Origin: DATBFG01 sp036558645
GTDB taxonomy: Bacteria; Acidobacteriota; Terriglobia; Terriglobales; Acidobacteriaceae
NCBI GenBank assembly: GCA_036558645.1
Contig: DATBFG010000120.1
Coordinates: 47,315 to 111,314 of the forward strand
Length of the DNA stretch: 64,000 nt
Direction: 5' to 3'
The notes under the pieces are model-generated. The model was not told where the DNA came from and ran no database searches. It saw only the letters and a list, made by a program, of their open reading frames with translations. Each line of letters starts with the position of its first letter. Within the stretch, counting starts at the first letter, position 1. Shown piece after piece: positions 8,650 through 17,639 of this stretch. Position numbers and translations under genes: made by a program.

Positions 8650-9801
8650 TTACTTTCGTATGGCCGACACTTCTTCGCGAGTTTCGGCCCCGGTATAGAA
8701 CTTCCACGGCACATCGGCCAGGCATTCCGCCTCTGACTTTCCGATTCGATAGGTATCCTGCGTATACAGGCAGACCTTGCCGTCCTGATCGACCACCTGC
8801 GGATGCAGTGAAAAAATCATGTTTTCCTGCAACTCCACTTCGCTTTTCGCCCCGATAGCGGGGTACTCAATCATGGTGGACCCAATACTATGGCCCGAGA
8901 GATGGCCTAATGCAAAACCGTGCTTCGCAAAAATCTCGCTGACAGTCCGGTGGACATTGCTTGCCACTTCGCCCGCCCGCATCTGCTTGCGAGCTGACTC
9001 CATCGCGTGTGGATACGCATCGGCCATCGCCTGGGTGCGCCGGCTGATCTTGCCCCGAATGAGCGGGCGCGAGAACTCGACCCAATATCCGCCTGCACCG
9101 GTGATCTCGAGCGAGTAGAGCAGCAGGTCGTCTTCCTTTACAACGCGATTACCCGGCACTTTGAATGCCGCCTCGGCTTCGCCACCTGTGCCCGATAGGA
9201 GAATGTTCATCATGCGAGGGCCCGCACCGCGAGAGAAAAATCGCTCAACTGCAGGCGCCATGATCTGCGCCTCAGTCTTACCCGGTTCATATGCGGCCAC
9301 CAGATCCCAGAAACCATCGACGATAATTTCCATTGCATCGCGAACTTCAGCGAGTTCCTCCTCGCTCTTAACTGCTCGCGTCATGTCGAATTGAAAGTCG
9401 AATGGAACCAGTTCAGGTCCGCCATTGGCCAACTCACGGTAGTCCCGTACCGCCATTACAAAGTTCATTCCATAAACGCCGAGGCGTTTCCAACCCTTCG
9501 TTTGGGCGCGTTCGCGAAGCCATTGTCCAGGAACGTCGGGCCATACCTGATCTTTAATCCATGGACGAGCTTTGTCGCCGATCCAGCGCGCCTCGCGCGG
9601 AAAGACCAGTGTGGGTTCGCCACTCAAAGGGATCAGAACGTAAACATAGCGATGAACAATCTCGAATCCCGATGTGTAAAACACTGCGCCTTCGAATCCG
9701 GCGTATTGGTTGCCGCAGACCAGAAGAGCATCCAGGTTCTCGCGGACCATAGCGGCACGAATGTTCTTGTAGCGACGGTCGATTTCCGCTTGGCTCGGCA
9801 A
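8650..9801 (-). CDS. M24-family protein lacking most metal ligands
   Basis: 383 aa with a creatinase N-domain and a pita-bread M24 domain. The five metal-ligand positions read S230 (LYSLEI), E242 (GYWVEFSR), H304 (SGHSIG), H333 (SLHPQ) and Q348 (YTQDT), so only the His is kept. Such a site cannot hold the usual dinuclear metal; creatinase-like metal-free hydrolysis or another activity is expected. No signal peptide is seen, so it is cytosolic. It starts with TTG at 9801, supported by AAGGAG six bases upstream. It lies between the M20 gene and a ketopantoate-reductase-like gene and is probably cotranscribed with them. Automatic labels such as Xaa-Pro peptidase are probably wrong. Confidence 0.85.
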   Translation of the reverse strand: MPSQAEIDRRYKNIRAAMVRENLDALLVCGNQYAGFEGAVFYTSGFEIVHRYVYVLIPLSGEPTLVFPREARWIGDKARPWIKDQVWPDVPGQWLRERAQTKGWKRLGVYGMNFVMAVRDYRELANGGPELVPFDFQFDMTRAVKSEEELAEVRDAMEIIVDGFWDLVAAYEPGKTEAQIMAPAVERFFSRGAGPRMMNILLSGTGGEAEAAFKVPGNRVVKEDDLLLYSLEITGAGGYWVEFSRPLIRGKISRRTQAMADAYPHAMESARKQMRAGEVASNVHRTVSEIFAKHGFALGHLSGHSIGSTMIEYPAIGAKSEVELQENMIFSLHPQVVDQDGKVCLYTQDTYRIGKSEAECLADVPWKFYTGAETREEVSAIRK

Positions 9802-9828
9802 AACCTGCTCCTTAGGAGTTCGTCAGAA

Positions 9829-11091
9829 TTATTCCTGCACGCCGCACAACTCGGCAGCAGTCAGTGCATAAATTTTGGTGATATCCACCAGCGTTTGGAT
9901 GGAGACTTTCTCTCCCTCATGATCGCGGGGACCGCTGGACGGCCCGTAATTCACTGTCTCAACCCCGTACCGCGTCAACACGCTTGCATCGGAGCACCAG
10001 GTCACAATTTCCCGGGTTGGGGTTTTGCCAGTGACGCGTTGATGATTCGCGTCAATTGCGCGGATCATCTCATGATCTTCGCTGATTCGGGCTCCCGGAA
10101 CCGACACATAGGTTTCAAACTCCAGTCCCCAGTCCGGATGTGCCTTCTCCATCTCGAAAAACACTTTCTGGATGTCACGTCGTGCGTCACTCATTGTGAT
10201 CGTTGGAGGCACGCGGATATCGAGAAACAGGTCGGTGCGTTCCGGCGTACGGCTGGCACGCCATGCATGTCCGCCACGAATCCCGCCGAGATTCACGAGC
10301 GCTTTCTTGCCGCCATACGCTGCTTTCCTTTCCCACTCGGCAATCCATTGCATCACCCGGTCCATGAGTTCATACATGCGCCGAATGGAATTCATCTCTT
10401 CGCGTCCCTCACAGAACGCCGTGTGCACATAGATACCCTTGCAGGAGATGCGCACCCACATGGATCCAAAATGCTCGAGCACAACATGCATGTCGGTGGG
10501 CTCGCCCAAGATGCACATGTCTGGCAGAACACCGTGATTGACGAGGTAATGCGTTCCGAAGCCATATCCCCGATATTCTTTGCCCTTGAACTCACCCCAC
10601 TGTGTCTTCTCGATTTCACCGGCGACGGCGGCGACCACCAGATCGCCTTTTAGCTTTACTCCCGCGCGCTGCAATGCCTTGACTGCGTTCGTGTAGCAGA
10701 CCAGCGCACCCTTCATGTTGTAGATGCCCAGGCCATAAATCATGCCGTTCTTCACGACTGCATGAGGCTTGTATCCGACACCGGTGAGAAACTCTTCATC
10801 GCCGGTGTTCGACGTATCCATGTGCCCGTTGAACATCAGGTTCTTACCGCCGCCCGAGCCAATCCATCGCCCAACCACATTAGCCCTGGACTCTTCCACC
10901 TCCTGCCAAGTCACATGCAGACCAAGCTTCTGAAGCGCACTGCGCATGTACTCCGCCATATGCAATTCGTTGCCAGTCGGGCTGGGAATGTTGATAACAT
11001 CGCAGCTCATCGCCACGATCTCGTCTTCCTTCACTTCGGCAATGATTCTCTCGATCAGCTTGGGATCGAGAGCAGTCGCGGACTGTGTCAT
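9829..11091 (-). CDS. M20-family amidohydrolase/deacylase (ArgE/DapE/CPG2 type)
   Basis: About 420 aa. Metal and catalytic motifs are present: NGHMDTSNTGDEE (His and Asp ligands), an AGEIEK segment at the catalytic-Glu position, LGEPTD, and a C-terminal GPRDHEGE with the last His ligand. The dimerisation (lid) domain is inserted in the middle. M20 enzymes remove acyl groups from, or split amide bonds in, small amino-acid derivatives. The ATG at 11091 is used; an in-frame GTG at 11103 is also possible and lies four bases after the preceding stop. The tight packing between two M24 genes suggests a shared operon and consecutive amide-bond steps on the same compound (inference). Confidence 0.88.
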   Translation of the reverse strand: MTQSATALDPKLIERIIAEVKEDEIVAMSCDVINIPSPTGNELHMAEYMRSALQKLGLHVTWQEVEESRANVVGRWIGSGGGKNLMFNGHMDTSNTGDEEFLTGVGYKPHAVVKNGMIYGLGIYNMKGALVCYTNAVKALQRAGVKLKGDLVVAAVAGEIEKTQWGEFKGKEYRGYGFGTHYLVNHGVLPDMCILGEPTDMHVVLEHFGSMWVRISCKGIYVHTAFCEGREEMNSIRRMYELMDRVMQWIAEWERKAAYGGKKALVNLGGIRGGHAWRASRTPERTDLFLDIRVPPTITMSDARRDIQKVFFEMEKAHPDWGLEFETYVSVPGARISEDHEMIRAIDANHQRVTGKTPTREIVTWCSDASVLTRYGVETVNYGPSSGPRDHEGEKVSIQTLVDITKIYALTAAELCGVQE

Positions 11092-11106
11092 CGTTCTGTG
11101 CACTTT

Positions 11107-12297
11107 TCAGCTTTTTTGCTTCGCGGGGCGGAAGTCATCCGGATCTGTACATAATTTTTCGCTTCCGCTCGCGGTAATTAAGAAATTATCTTCGACGCGC
11201 AACCCTCCGCCGCCGGGCCAGTAAATTCCAGGCTCAATCGCCAGCACCATCCCCTTCTTGATCGTGCCGCCACCGGCTTGGTGGGCATACGGCGGCTCAT
11301 GGGCACGCGCGCCAACGCCGTGGCAAATGGGATGCGAAGGCTGACCGGGGTAGCCACCTTCCGCAATCCTCGCTCGAATCATCCGATCCAACTCCGGAAA
11401 CGCCGCTCCATCGCGGACAAACCCGGCAGCTTCATCAAAAACTTTCAGCAGAAGATCAAGCAGCTTGTGATACTCGGGTGTCAGCTCTCCCGGGCAGGCG
11501 TTCTTGGTCAGATCGGTCCAGTAGCCGTCTGCGCAAACCCAAATCTCAATCAGGGTCGGTTCGTTCTTCTGGATCGGTCGATCTCCCGTGGCCGTAAAAG
11601 TCGCGATTCCCTTTCCCGACCAGACCAGCGTGAAGGCTCGCGCCATCTCGACCTTGCCCTGATATCCCACGCCAAGGCCGTGCACGAAACCCTCGTACAT
11701 GCCTCCCACTTCGCTCTCTTTCATGCCGGGACGCATGTGCTCACGCGTATATTCCATCGCGAGTGCTGCCAACTCATTGGCTAAGCGCATCCGCTCAATC
11801 TCCTGCGGCGTCTTAATCGCACGCGCCTCGTTCAGCAGCGGAGTGGCATCGATCACCTCACGCGATACTTTTCGGAAAGCATCGAAGTATGTCTGCGTCG
11901 GGGTCGTGGGCTCGCCAACCATGCGGTCAGCCGACTGCGTGCCCATGTTCAATTCGATTGCAACTCTTTCCGTCAAGCCGCTGCTCTTTAACACTTCAAG
12001 CGCGATGTCGAGCGCGCGATACTGTGGCGGACGGGGATCAGCTTCGTGATATCCCTTAAAGAAACGGACTTGTTTGGTCCAGGAGTTCCGCTCCACGTCG
12101 GCCACCTGCGGTTCGAGCGCGATGAGCGTAGGTTCACCGTCACGTGGAAAGACAACCGCGTCGTATCCCTTCATGCACCAGTAGTTGGTAAGATAAAGAA
12201 CATTGTCCGGCGCGCGCACCACCAGTGCGCTCACGTCCTGGTCCTTCATTAGGGACCGTACACGACTCAGTTTCGCGTTATCAATCGGCCACGCCAT
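11107..12297 (-). CDS. M24-family hydrolase with near-complete metal site
   Basis: 396 aa cytosolic creatinase/prolidase-fold protein. The ligand positions read E251 (LIEIWV), D262 (YWTDLTK), H326 (CHGVGA), E355 (IEPGIY) and E369 (RVEDNF). Four of the five canonical ligands are kept and the first Asp is a Glu. Of the three M24 proteins in the island this is the one most likely to be a true metallo-hydrolase (dipeptidase, or ectoine-hydrolase-like amidase). It starts at 12297, five bases after the stop of the upstream reductase gene, and its stop lies just before the M20 start, so translational coupling is likely. Confidence 0.87.
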   Translation of the reverse strand: MAWPIDNAKLSRVRSLMKDQDVSALVVRAPDNVLYLTNYWCMKGYDAVVFPRDGEPTLIALEPQVADVERNSWTKQVRFFKGYHEADPRPPQYRALDIALEVLKSSGLTERVAIELNMGTQSADRMVGEPTTPTQTYFDAFRKVSREVIDATPLLNEARAIKTPQEIERMRLANELAALAMEYTREHMRPGMKESEVGGMYEGFVHGLGVGYQGKVEMARAFTLVWSGKGIATFTATGDRPIQKNEPTLIEIWVCADGYWTDLTKNACPGELTPEYHKLLDLLLKVFDEAAGFVRDGAAFPELDRMIRARIAEGGYPGQPSHPICHGVGARAHEPPYAHQAGGGTIKKGMVLAIEPGIYWPGGGGLRVEDNFLITASGSEKLCTDPDDFRPAKQKS

Positions 12298-12302
12298 AAA
12301 AA

Positions 12303-13271
12303 TTAGTGATTGCCTGCCGGCTCGTGCACCGTTACTTCCTGATTCTCATCCTTAAACGACCACGACGCTTCTCTGCCCTTGATCAATCTATAGACCGCCG
12401 TATGCAGAGGCGCTGGAACAGCAGCTCGTTCTGCCTCACGTGCAATCGCGCCGCTCAGAAAGTCAACTTCCGTGGGCAATTGATGCCGGACGTCATATAA
12501 CATCGACGTCGGATGATTGGTCATTGCGCCGATCTTGTTCATCGCCCAAGGGTCCTCATGTAACTCCACCCCAACCGCCGCCGCAATGGTCTTCCCCTCT
12601 TCGATCAACGCGTGCAGCAGGTGACCCAGACTGTAGGGTTCCGATTCATCGGCAAAGTGCGGGGAGTGCGGCAAGCCAGTCAAGGCAGACACTCCATTCA
12701 CCGAGGCATTAAAGATGAGCTTCGACCACTGTGCTGGACGCGCATCTTCGAGAGCCTCCGCCTTTAGTCCACCGGCAATGATTAACTTGGCGGCATCCCT
12801 CACTAGCGCGTAGGGCGTACTGCGCGGCTCGAAAGGCCCCAACCATGTCGCGGTATCGAGTTCATACTGAACGTGAGTATCGCTGTGCCGCGTGCCACTC
12901 ATGAAGGTAGTCCCTCGAATAATCTGTCCACGTGTGTGCCTGGCGATAATCTCTTCGCTACCCAATCCATTTTGCGCGGAGATGACCGCGCCCTGATCGA
13001 AGTGTCGACCAACTTCCTCGAACGAGTCTTCCACTTGCGTAGCCTTCGTGGCGACAATGCCAAGGTCGCAATCAGGGAACTCATCAGCTCGCGTTGTGGC
13101 CTTCAGCCGGACATGGAATTCGTGCTTTCCTGAGACGTGCAGCCCCTCGTGATTGAGTGCCTCGGCATGATCTTTGCGCCGCACGAATGCCCAGACTTCT
13201 GCAACCCGCGCCAGGTGTGCTGCGTAAAGGCTGCCGATTGCGCCACATCCAACTATGCCGATTCGTTTCAT
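12303..13271 (-). CDS. Ketopantoate reductase-like (PanE/ApbA family) dehydrogenase, second paralogue
   Basis: 322 aa. The GIVGCGAIGS dinucleotide motif, GIVATKA, QNGLGSEEI, IRGTTF, WSKLIFNAS and TEVDF keep the PanE-type Asn, Lys and Glu positions. It is paralogous to the protein at 7629-8552. The start at 13271 (ATG, MKRIGIVG) is preferred; a TTG at 13283 would add four residues. A C-terminal tail of about 20 residues after the fold is not shared with the paralogue. It lies between the molybdenum hydroxylase large subunit and an M24 gene, so it is part of the same leftward transcript. Substrate unknown. Confidence 0.85.
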   Translation of the reverse strand: MKRIGIVGCGAIGSLYAAHLARVAEVWAFVRRKDHAEALNHEGLHVSGKHEFHVRLKATTRADEFPDCDLGIVATKATQVEDSFEEVGRHFDQGAVISAQNGLGSEEIIARHTRGQIIRGTTFMSGTRHSDTHVQYELDTATWLGPFEPRSTPYALVRDAAKLIIAGGLKAEALEDARPAQWSKLIFNASVNGVSALTGLPHSPHFADESEPYSLGHLLHALIEEGKTIAAAVGVELHEDPWAMNKIGAMTNHPTSMLYDVRHQLPTEVDFLSGAIAREAERAAVPAPLHTAVYRLIKGREASWSFKDENQEVTVHEPAGNH

Positions 13272-13287
13272 TCGTTGGAACAATTCC

Positions 13288-15747
13288 TCATACCCGCCGC
13301 TCCATCTTCACCAGATCCTTGGCCTGCGCATTCTCTTTCTGCACTATCGCTCGAAAGATGCTATCGGCGTTGTTAAATGAATCGTCGATGAAGATTCCGT
13401 TCTCGAACAGCGCATCCTGCAGAGCCGCAGAAATCGTGTGTACCGGAGCGGCGCCACCCTCGCCCATTCCCTTTGCCCCGCTGTAACTGTGTGGAGACGG
13501 AGTCTCAGTATGACCATACTTCACAGTCGGCATGTTCACAGCGGTGATGGGAACATAATCGCTGAACGTGCTGGTCAGCATGTTGCCGACGGCATCGTAA
13601 ACACAGGTTTCCATCAGCGCCGCGCCGATTCCATGCGCTGTAGCGCCGTACACCTGGCCTTCGACAATCGGAGGGTTGATGACGGTTCCACAATCATCGA
13701 CCGCGACATAGTCCAGAATCCGAGGAATATACGTCTCGCGATCAATCTCAATGACAGCGATATGAAGTTGTGCAGCGTACGTCAGTGTGAGTCGTCCGTA
13801 CTTTTTAACTTTATCCGGAACCTGGAACGGCGCACGCCAGATATAGCGGCAGTTCAGCGTAATCTCGTGCATTTCGGTCGGAAGAACCGCACTATTCACA
13901 TTGACGATATTCGCCAGGCCCCAGTAGTTGACTGACTTGCCGGAGCTCTTTGCGCGAACCTCGGGTCCTTGCTTGCCCATTCCGAACTCAACGTCATCCT
14001 CTTTTGTATCGAGCAGATAAGCACCGAGACGCTTCATCTCGGCTCGCAGTTTTTGCGCCGCCCCGTGAACAGCCGACAGACCTGATACTGCAAACTGGCT
14101 GGCGTAGGTTCCCGAAAAGCCAGTATGAACGTTGCGTTCGGTGTCGAAGCCTGTCCTCACCGTAATCAAATCCGGATGGATGTTCAGCACATCGGCAACA
14201 ACTTGCGCCGCTGTCGTCTCATGTCCCTGGCCCTGTGGACAAGATCCGACGGCAACCACGACTTCACCGTAGATATCTAGTTTGCAATTTGCGCCTTGCG
14301 AGTTGCCGGAAAATGGCGCATGCGGATTGATGATCTGGGACTGCCCGAAGTTATTGGTCCCCGAGTCAAGTGTAGTTCCAATGCCAATGCCAAGCAGTCG
14401 ACCCTCTTTCCTCGCTGCGGTCTGCTTTTGCTTCCATGCGTCCCACCCAATCAGTCCCTTGGCCACCTGCAACATCTTGGGATAGTCGCCCGAGTCATAC
14501 AGATTCCCATTTGGCGTCGTGTAGGGGAACTCTTCCGGACGGATGTAGTTCCGGAGGCGCATCTCATCGGGCGGAATACCAAGTTCATGTGCGCAGATGT
14601 CAACGACTCGCTCTAGAAACCACAAATGCTGCATTCGCGAATACCCGCGGTTGGGGCCCACGGGACACTTGTTTGTCATCGCCTGGCTGAAGTCAATGCG
14701 CGCATTCTCGAAGCGATAGACACCTGGAAACACCTGGGCCCAGATCACGCAGCCCAGCGGCTCATAGCGCGGATAGGCGCCGCAATCGTCAATGTGACGG
14801 GACACAATCGCCGTGATCACCCCATTCTTGTCCAGGGCAACTCTTGTATCTCGAAACGTACGCTCGTTTCCATGGGCGCTGGAGATGATGTGTTCGGTTC
14901 GCGTCTCAACCCACTTCACGGGCCGGCCGCCGCATTTTTTTGACGCCAGGGCGCAAACCGCCATCTGCGGATAGCTGGTGATTTTGATTCCGAAGCTTCC
15001 GCCAATGTCAGCCGTTTGAACGCGGATACGATCGATATGAACATTCAAATGCGCGGATAAAAACTGAATGGCAAATGAGGGAAAAGAATTGTTGCAGGAG
15101 TAATAGATCCGTTCGTCCTTCGGATCCCACTGCGCGATGATGACATTGTTTTCGAGAGGCGTGCTCGAGAAGCGATGGAAGTGCATCTTGTCGATGTTCA
15201 CGACATACGCGGCCTCGGCGAGAGCCTTTGCCACGTCCCCATATTCGAAGACGCCGTTCCACACGCGATTTGTGCCGGCATCTTCGTGAAGTATGCTCTT
15301 GTCCTTCAACGCCTCCTCTGCATCGACAACGGGATCCAGAGCTTCGTATTCAACCTGAACCAACTCCGCGGCATCGTCCGCCAGGCTCGGAGATTCTGCG
15401 ATCACCGCAGCGACCGGCTCCCCCTGGTAGCGCACCTTGCCGACCGCCAACGCATAGTCCTTGATCTTCGCGGCGGGATCCGGACCAATTTGGATAAACG
15501 GCTGAACATGCGGCGCGAGTTCCGATCCGGTCAAGCTGGCAGCCACACCGGGCAGCGCTTCGGCGGCTGAGACATCGATGCTGACGATTTTCGCGTGCGC
15601 AAACGGAGATCGCACAAAGCGCAGGTAGAGCGTGTCGCGCATCTTGATGTCGTCGGCGAACTTTCCTCTGCCACGCAGCAGCCGCTGCTCCTCTTTGCGT
15701 GGAAGCGGTTTGCCAACCCAGTTGTCGCCGTTATTGCTCTTGCTCAC
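13288..15747 (-). CDS. Molybdenum hydroxylase large subunit (xanthine dehydrogenase/CoxL family)
   Basis: 819 aa molybdopterin-binding subunit with an Ald_Xan_dh a/b hammerhead domain followed by the Mo-pterin domain. The catalytic Glu is in GMGEGGAAP near residue 760. The active-site loop near 363-372 reads GPNRGYSRMQ. It is neither the AYxCSFR of form I CO dehydrogenase nor the AYRGAGR of form II, so a hydroxylase of an unknown organic substrate is more likely than CO oxidation. It begins with GTG at 15747, overlapping the CoxG stop by four bases. With the 2Fe-2S and FAD subunits just upstream it should make a standard L-M-S enzyme that adds a water-derived hydroxyl to an aldehyde or N-heterocycle. 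Confidence 0.9.
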   Translation of the reverse strand: MSKSNNGDNWVGKPLPRKEEQRLLRGRGKFADDIKMRDTLYLRFVRSPFAHAKIVSIDVSAAEALPGVAASLTGSELAPHVQPFIQIGPDPAAKIKDYALAVGKVRYQGEPVAAVIAESPSLADDAAELVQVEYEALDPVVDAEEALKDKSILHEDAGTNRVWNGVFEYGDVAKALAEAAYVVNIDKMHFHRFSSTPLENNVIIAQWDPKDERIYYSCNNSFPSFAIQFLSAHLNVHIDRIRVQTADIGGSFGIKITSYPQMAVCALASKKCGGRPVKWVETRTEHIISSAHGNERTFRDTRVALDKNGVITAIVSRHIDDCGAYPRYEPLGCVIWAQVFPGVYRFENARIDFSQAMTNKCPVGPNRGYSRMQHLWFLERVVDICAHELGIPPDEMRLRNYIRPEEFPYTTPNGNLYDSGDYPKMLQVAKGLIGWDAWKQKQTAARKEGRLLGIGIGTTLDSGTNNFGQSQIINPHAPFSGNSQGANCKLDIYGEVVVAVGSCPQGQGHETTAAQVVADVLNIHPDLITVRTGFDTERNVHTGFSGTYASQFAVSGLSAVHGAAQKLRAEMKRLGAYLLDTKEDDVEFGMGKQGPEVRAKSSGKSVNYWGLANIVNVNSAVLPTEMHEITLNCRYIWRAPFQVPDKVKKYGRLTLTYAAQLHIAVIEIDRETYIPRILDYVAVDDCGTVINPPIVEGQVYGATAHGIGAALMETCVYDAVGNMLTSTFSDYVPITAVNMPTVKYGHTETPSPHSYSGAKGMGEGGAAPVHTISAALQDALFENGIFIDDSFNNADSIFRAIVQKENAQAKDLVKMERRV

Positions 15748-16205
15748 CCTGCCATCTCCGATGCCGGTGTCAACGCTTTCTGCAGGCCGTCAATCAGCTT
15801 CTGCACTTGCTTCTTGCCGAGAGGCTCTAGTAATCCTCCCGCAACTGATGTGAGCCGTCCAAAAATCTGCGCCTCACCTTGCCATCCTACAGTCGTGCCG
15901 CCACCATTCGGCTTCAGATCAAAACCGGCAACAAGCGACACGTTTCCTCCTGCGACACTTCCCTGCCCCTTGTACTGCGCGCGGTTGGGCCGCTCCGCCT
16001 GCGCAAGTTCCATCTTCACTTCTGCGACCCCCTTGATATAGGAGATTCCGACGTTCACCTTCACCGTGAAGTGAGTGGCATCTTGCACCGACATTCCCTG
16101 GTAATCGGGCAGCAGCGGGGCAAACTTTGCCGGATCGGTGAGAAAGTCATACGCTTCTTCGGGAGTGCGCTTGACTTTGAACTCGCCGGAAAACTTGATC
16201 GCCAT
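15744..16205 (-). CDS. CoxG-like SRPBCC protein
   Basis: 153 aa START/SRPBCC-fold protein of the carbon monoxide dehydrogenase subunit G family (opening MAIKFSGEFKV, followed by TPEEAYDFLTDPAKFAPLLPDY). CoxG-type proteins accompany molybdenum hydroxylases and are implicated in membrane anchoring or maturation of the enzyme, not in catalysis. It lies between the small and large subunit genes: its start is three bases after the CoxS stop and its stop overlaps the GTG of the large subunit. This order (M-S-G-L) supports one operon. Confidence 0.88.
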   Translation of the reverse strand: MAIKFSGEFKVKRTPEEAYDFLTDPAKFAPLLPDYQGMSVQDATHFTVKVNVGISYIKGVAEVKMELAQAERPNRAQYKGQGSVAGGNVSLVAGFDLKPNGGGTTVGWQGEAQIFGRLTSVAGGLLEPLGKKQVQKLIDGLQKALTPASEMAG

Positions 16206-16208
16206 TCT

Positions 16209-16685
16209 CTAGGCTCCCTTCAAGCTCTCTGCCGCTCTTTGGATTGCTTTGAAGATATTCTGATAGCCCGTGCAGCGGCAGGTATTGCCGGCAATGGCTT
16301 TGCGGATCTCTTTTTCGCTGGGCTTGCCGTTCCGCGCCAGCAACTGTATCGCTGATAGCATGAATCCCGGAGTGCAGTAACCGCATTGCAATCCATAACA
16401 ATCGCCAAATGCCTTCTGCATGGGATGCAGCGCTCCGTCTTTCTCCAATCCCTCTACGGTGGTGATTTCGGCGCCATCTGCCTGCACGGCGAACATCGTG
16501 CACGATTTCACTGCCTTGCCATTCAGCAATACAGTGCACGCGCCACAATACGTCGTGTCGCACCCCACGTGCGTTCCCGTCAGGTCGAGATGTTCGCGCA
16601 AAAGCTCAACCAGCAGGATGCGAGGTTCGACCTTCAGGGAGTACGCCTTCCCATTGACTGAGATTTGAATCGCAACTCTCTCCAT
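16209..16685 (-). CDS. Molybdenum hydroxylase 2Fe-2S small subunit (CoxS-like)
   Basis: Iron-sulfur subunit with two 2Fe-2S clusters. Numbered from an in-frame ATG at 16697, the N-terminal plant-ferredoxin-type cysteines are C46, C51, C54 and C66, and the C-terminal alpha-helical domain has C105, C108, C140 and C142 (CGYC and CRC). All eight are present, so the electron path from molybdenum to FAD should work. The ATG at 16685 leaves a four-base gap to the FAD subunit; the ATG at 16697 would overlap it. The protein length is normal for the family. Confidence 0.93.
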   Translation of the reverse strand: MERVAIQISVNGKAYSLKVEPRILLVELLREHLDLTGTHVGCDTTYCGACTVLLNGKAVKSCTMFAVQADGAEITTVEGLEKDGALHPMQKAFGDCYGLQCGYCTPGFMLSAIQLLARNGKPSEKEIRKAIAGNTCRCTGYQNIFKAIQRAAESLKGA

Positions 16686-16689
16686 CACA

Positions 16690-17583
16690 TCAAGCATAGA
16701 TGTGGCTGACCTCGACTTGTTCTCCTTTGGCCCGTCGTATTGCGTAATTTGTCGCCCGTTTCACCAGCGCACCAACAAGTCGTCGCTTGTATTCCGCCGA
16801 TCCGCGCATGTCAGGCTGTGGGTCTGCGGCAGCGCTCGCAGCTTCCATTGCAATGTTCAATATCTTGTCGTTCACCGGCTGTCCACGCAGAGCATCTTCG
16901 GCCGCTGTTGCTTTGATTGCTGTCAGGCCCACACAGCCGAGCGAGATCGCAGCTTCCTTACAGATATCTCCATCCATCGTGATCTGCACCGCGGCGCTTG
17001 CCGTCGGATAGACCGGCGCGGAACGCTTAAAAGCCATGTAGGCGCCGCCGCTGCCCTTCGGCGGAATCTTCACTAAGACTTCCGTGAGCAGCTCGTCGTG
17101 AGCCAGGTCCGTTGTATATGCATCCTTAATGAATTTCGGTAATACGATAGTTCGCTCTCCGTTCTGACCTAGCGCACGTACCTCCGTTTCCAATGTCATT
17201 AGGACGGTGGCCCAGTCGCCGCTTGGATCAGCCTCAGCGAGCGATCCACCAATGGTTCCACGATTGCGCACCTGCACATCCGCGATGCCGGTCGCACAGT
17301 CATGCAATATGGGAATTTTCGCTGCGATCTGTGATGCTTCGATTTCTGCGTGGCGGGTCAACGCACCGAACCGAAGCGTGCCGCCCTCTTCTTTGATGTA
17401 GGAAGTTTCCGAGATGAAGTTCAGATCGACCAGGTGGCTTGGATTCGCAAAGCGAAGCTTCATCAGCGGGATGAGGCTTTGGCCGCCCGCCAGGAGCTTG
17501 GCATCCTCGCCAAGCTGCGACAACATCGTAGAGGCTTCCTTGAATGAGGCAGCGCGATGATAGTGAAAAGCCCGTGGATACAT
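16690..17583 (-). CDS. Molybdenum hydroxylase FAD-binding medium subunit (CoxM-like)
   Basis: 297 aa. A PCMH-type FAD-binding domain (LLAGGQSLIPLMKLRFANP at the FAD site, then RNRGTIGGSLAEADPSGDW) is followed by a CO_deh_flav_C domain. It passes electrons from the 2Fe-2S clusters to an external acceptor. It is first in the M-S-G-L block, 56 bases after the upstream luciferase-like monooxygenase gene. All expected FAD motifs are intact and no frameshift is seen. Confidence 0.92.
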   Translation of the reverse strand: MYPRAFHYHRAASFKEASTMLSQLGEDAKLLAGGQSLIPLMKLRFANPSHLVDLNFISETSYIKEEGGTLRFGALTRHAEIEASQIAAKIPILHDCATGIADVQVRNRGTIGGSLAEADPSGDWATVLMTLETEVRALGQNGERTIVLPKFIKDAYTTDLAHDELLTEVLVKIPPKGSGGAYMAFKRSAPVYPTASAAVQITMDGDICKEAAISLGCVGLTAIKATAAEDALRGQPVNDKILNIAMEAASAAADPQPDMRGSAEYKRRLVGALVKRATNYAIRRAKGEQVEVSHIYA

Positions 17584-17639
17584 CCTCTGGTCGTCCCTTC
17601 CCGCCTTTCAACAAAGTTGTTGCTTCAACGCAATTCGAT

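Noticed and set aside
2730..12297. Calling all three M24 genes Xaa-Pro aminopeptidases
   Set aside because: Two of them lack the required metal ligands, so only the fold can be claimed.
13288..17583. Aerobic CO dehydrogenase interpretation of the M-S-G-L cluster
   Set aside because: The large-subunit loop lacks AYxCSFR, and the neighbours point to organic substrate use.
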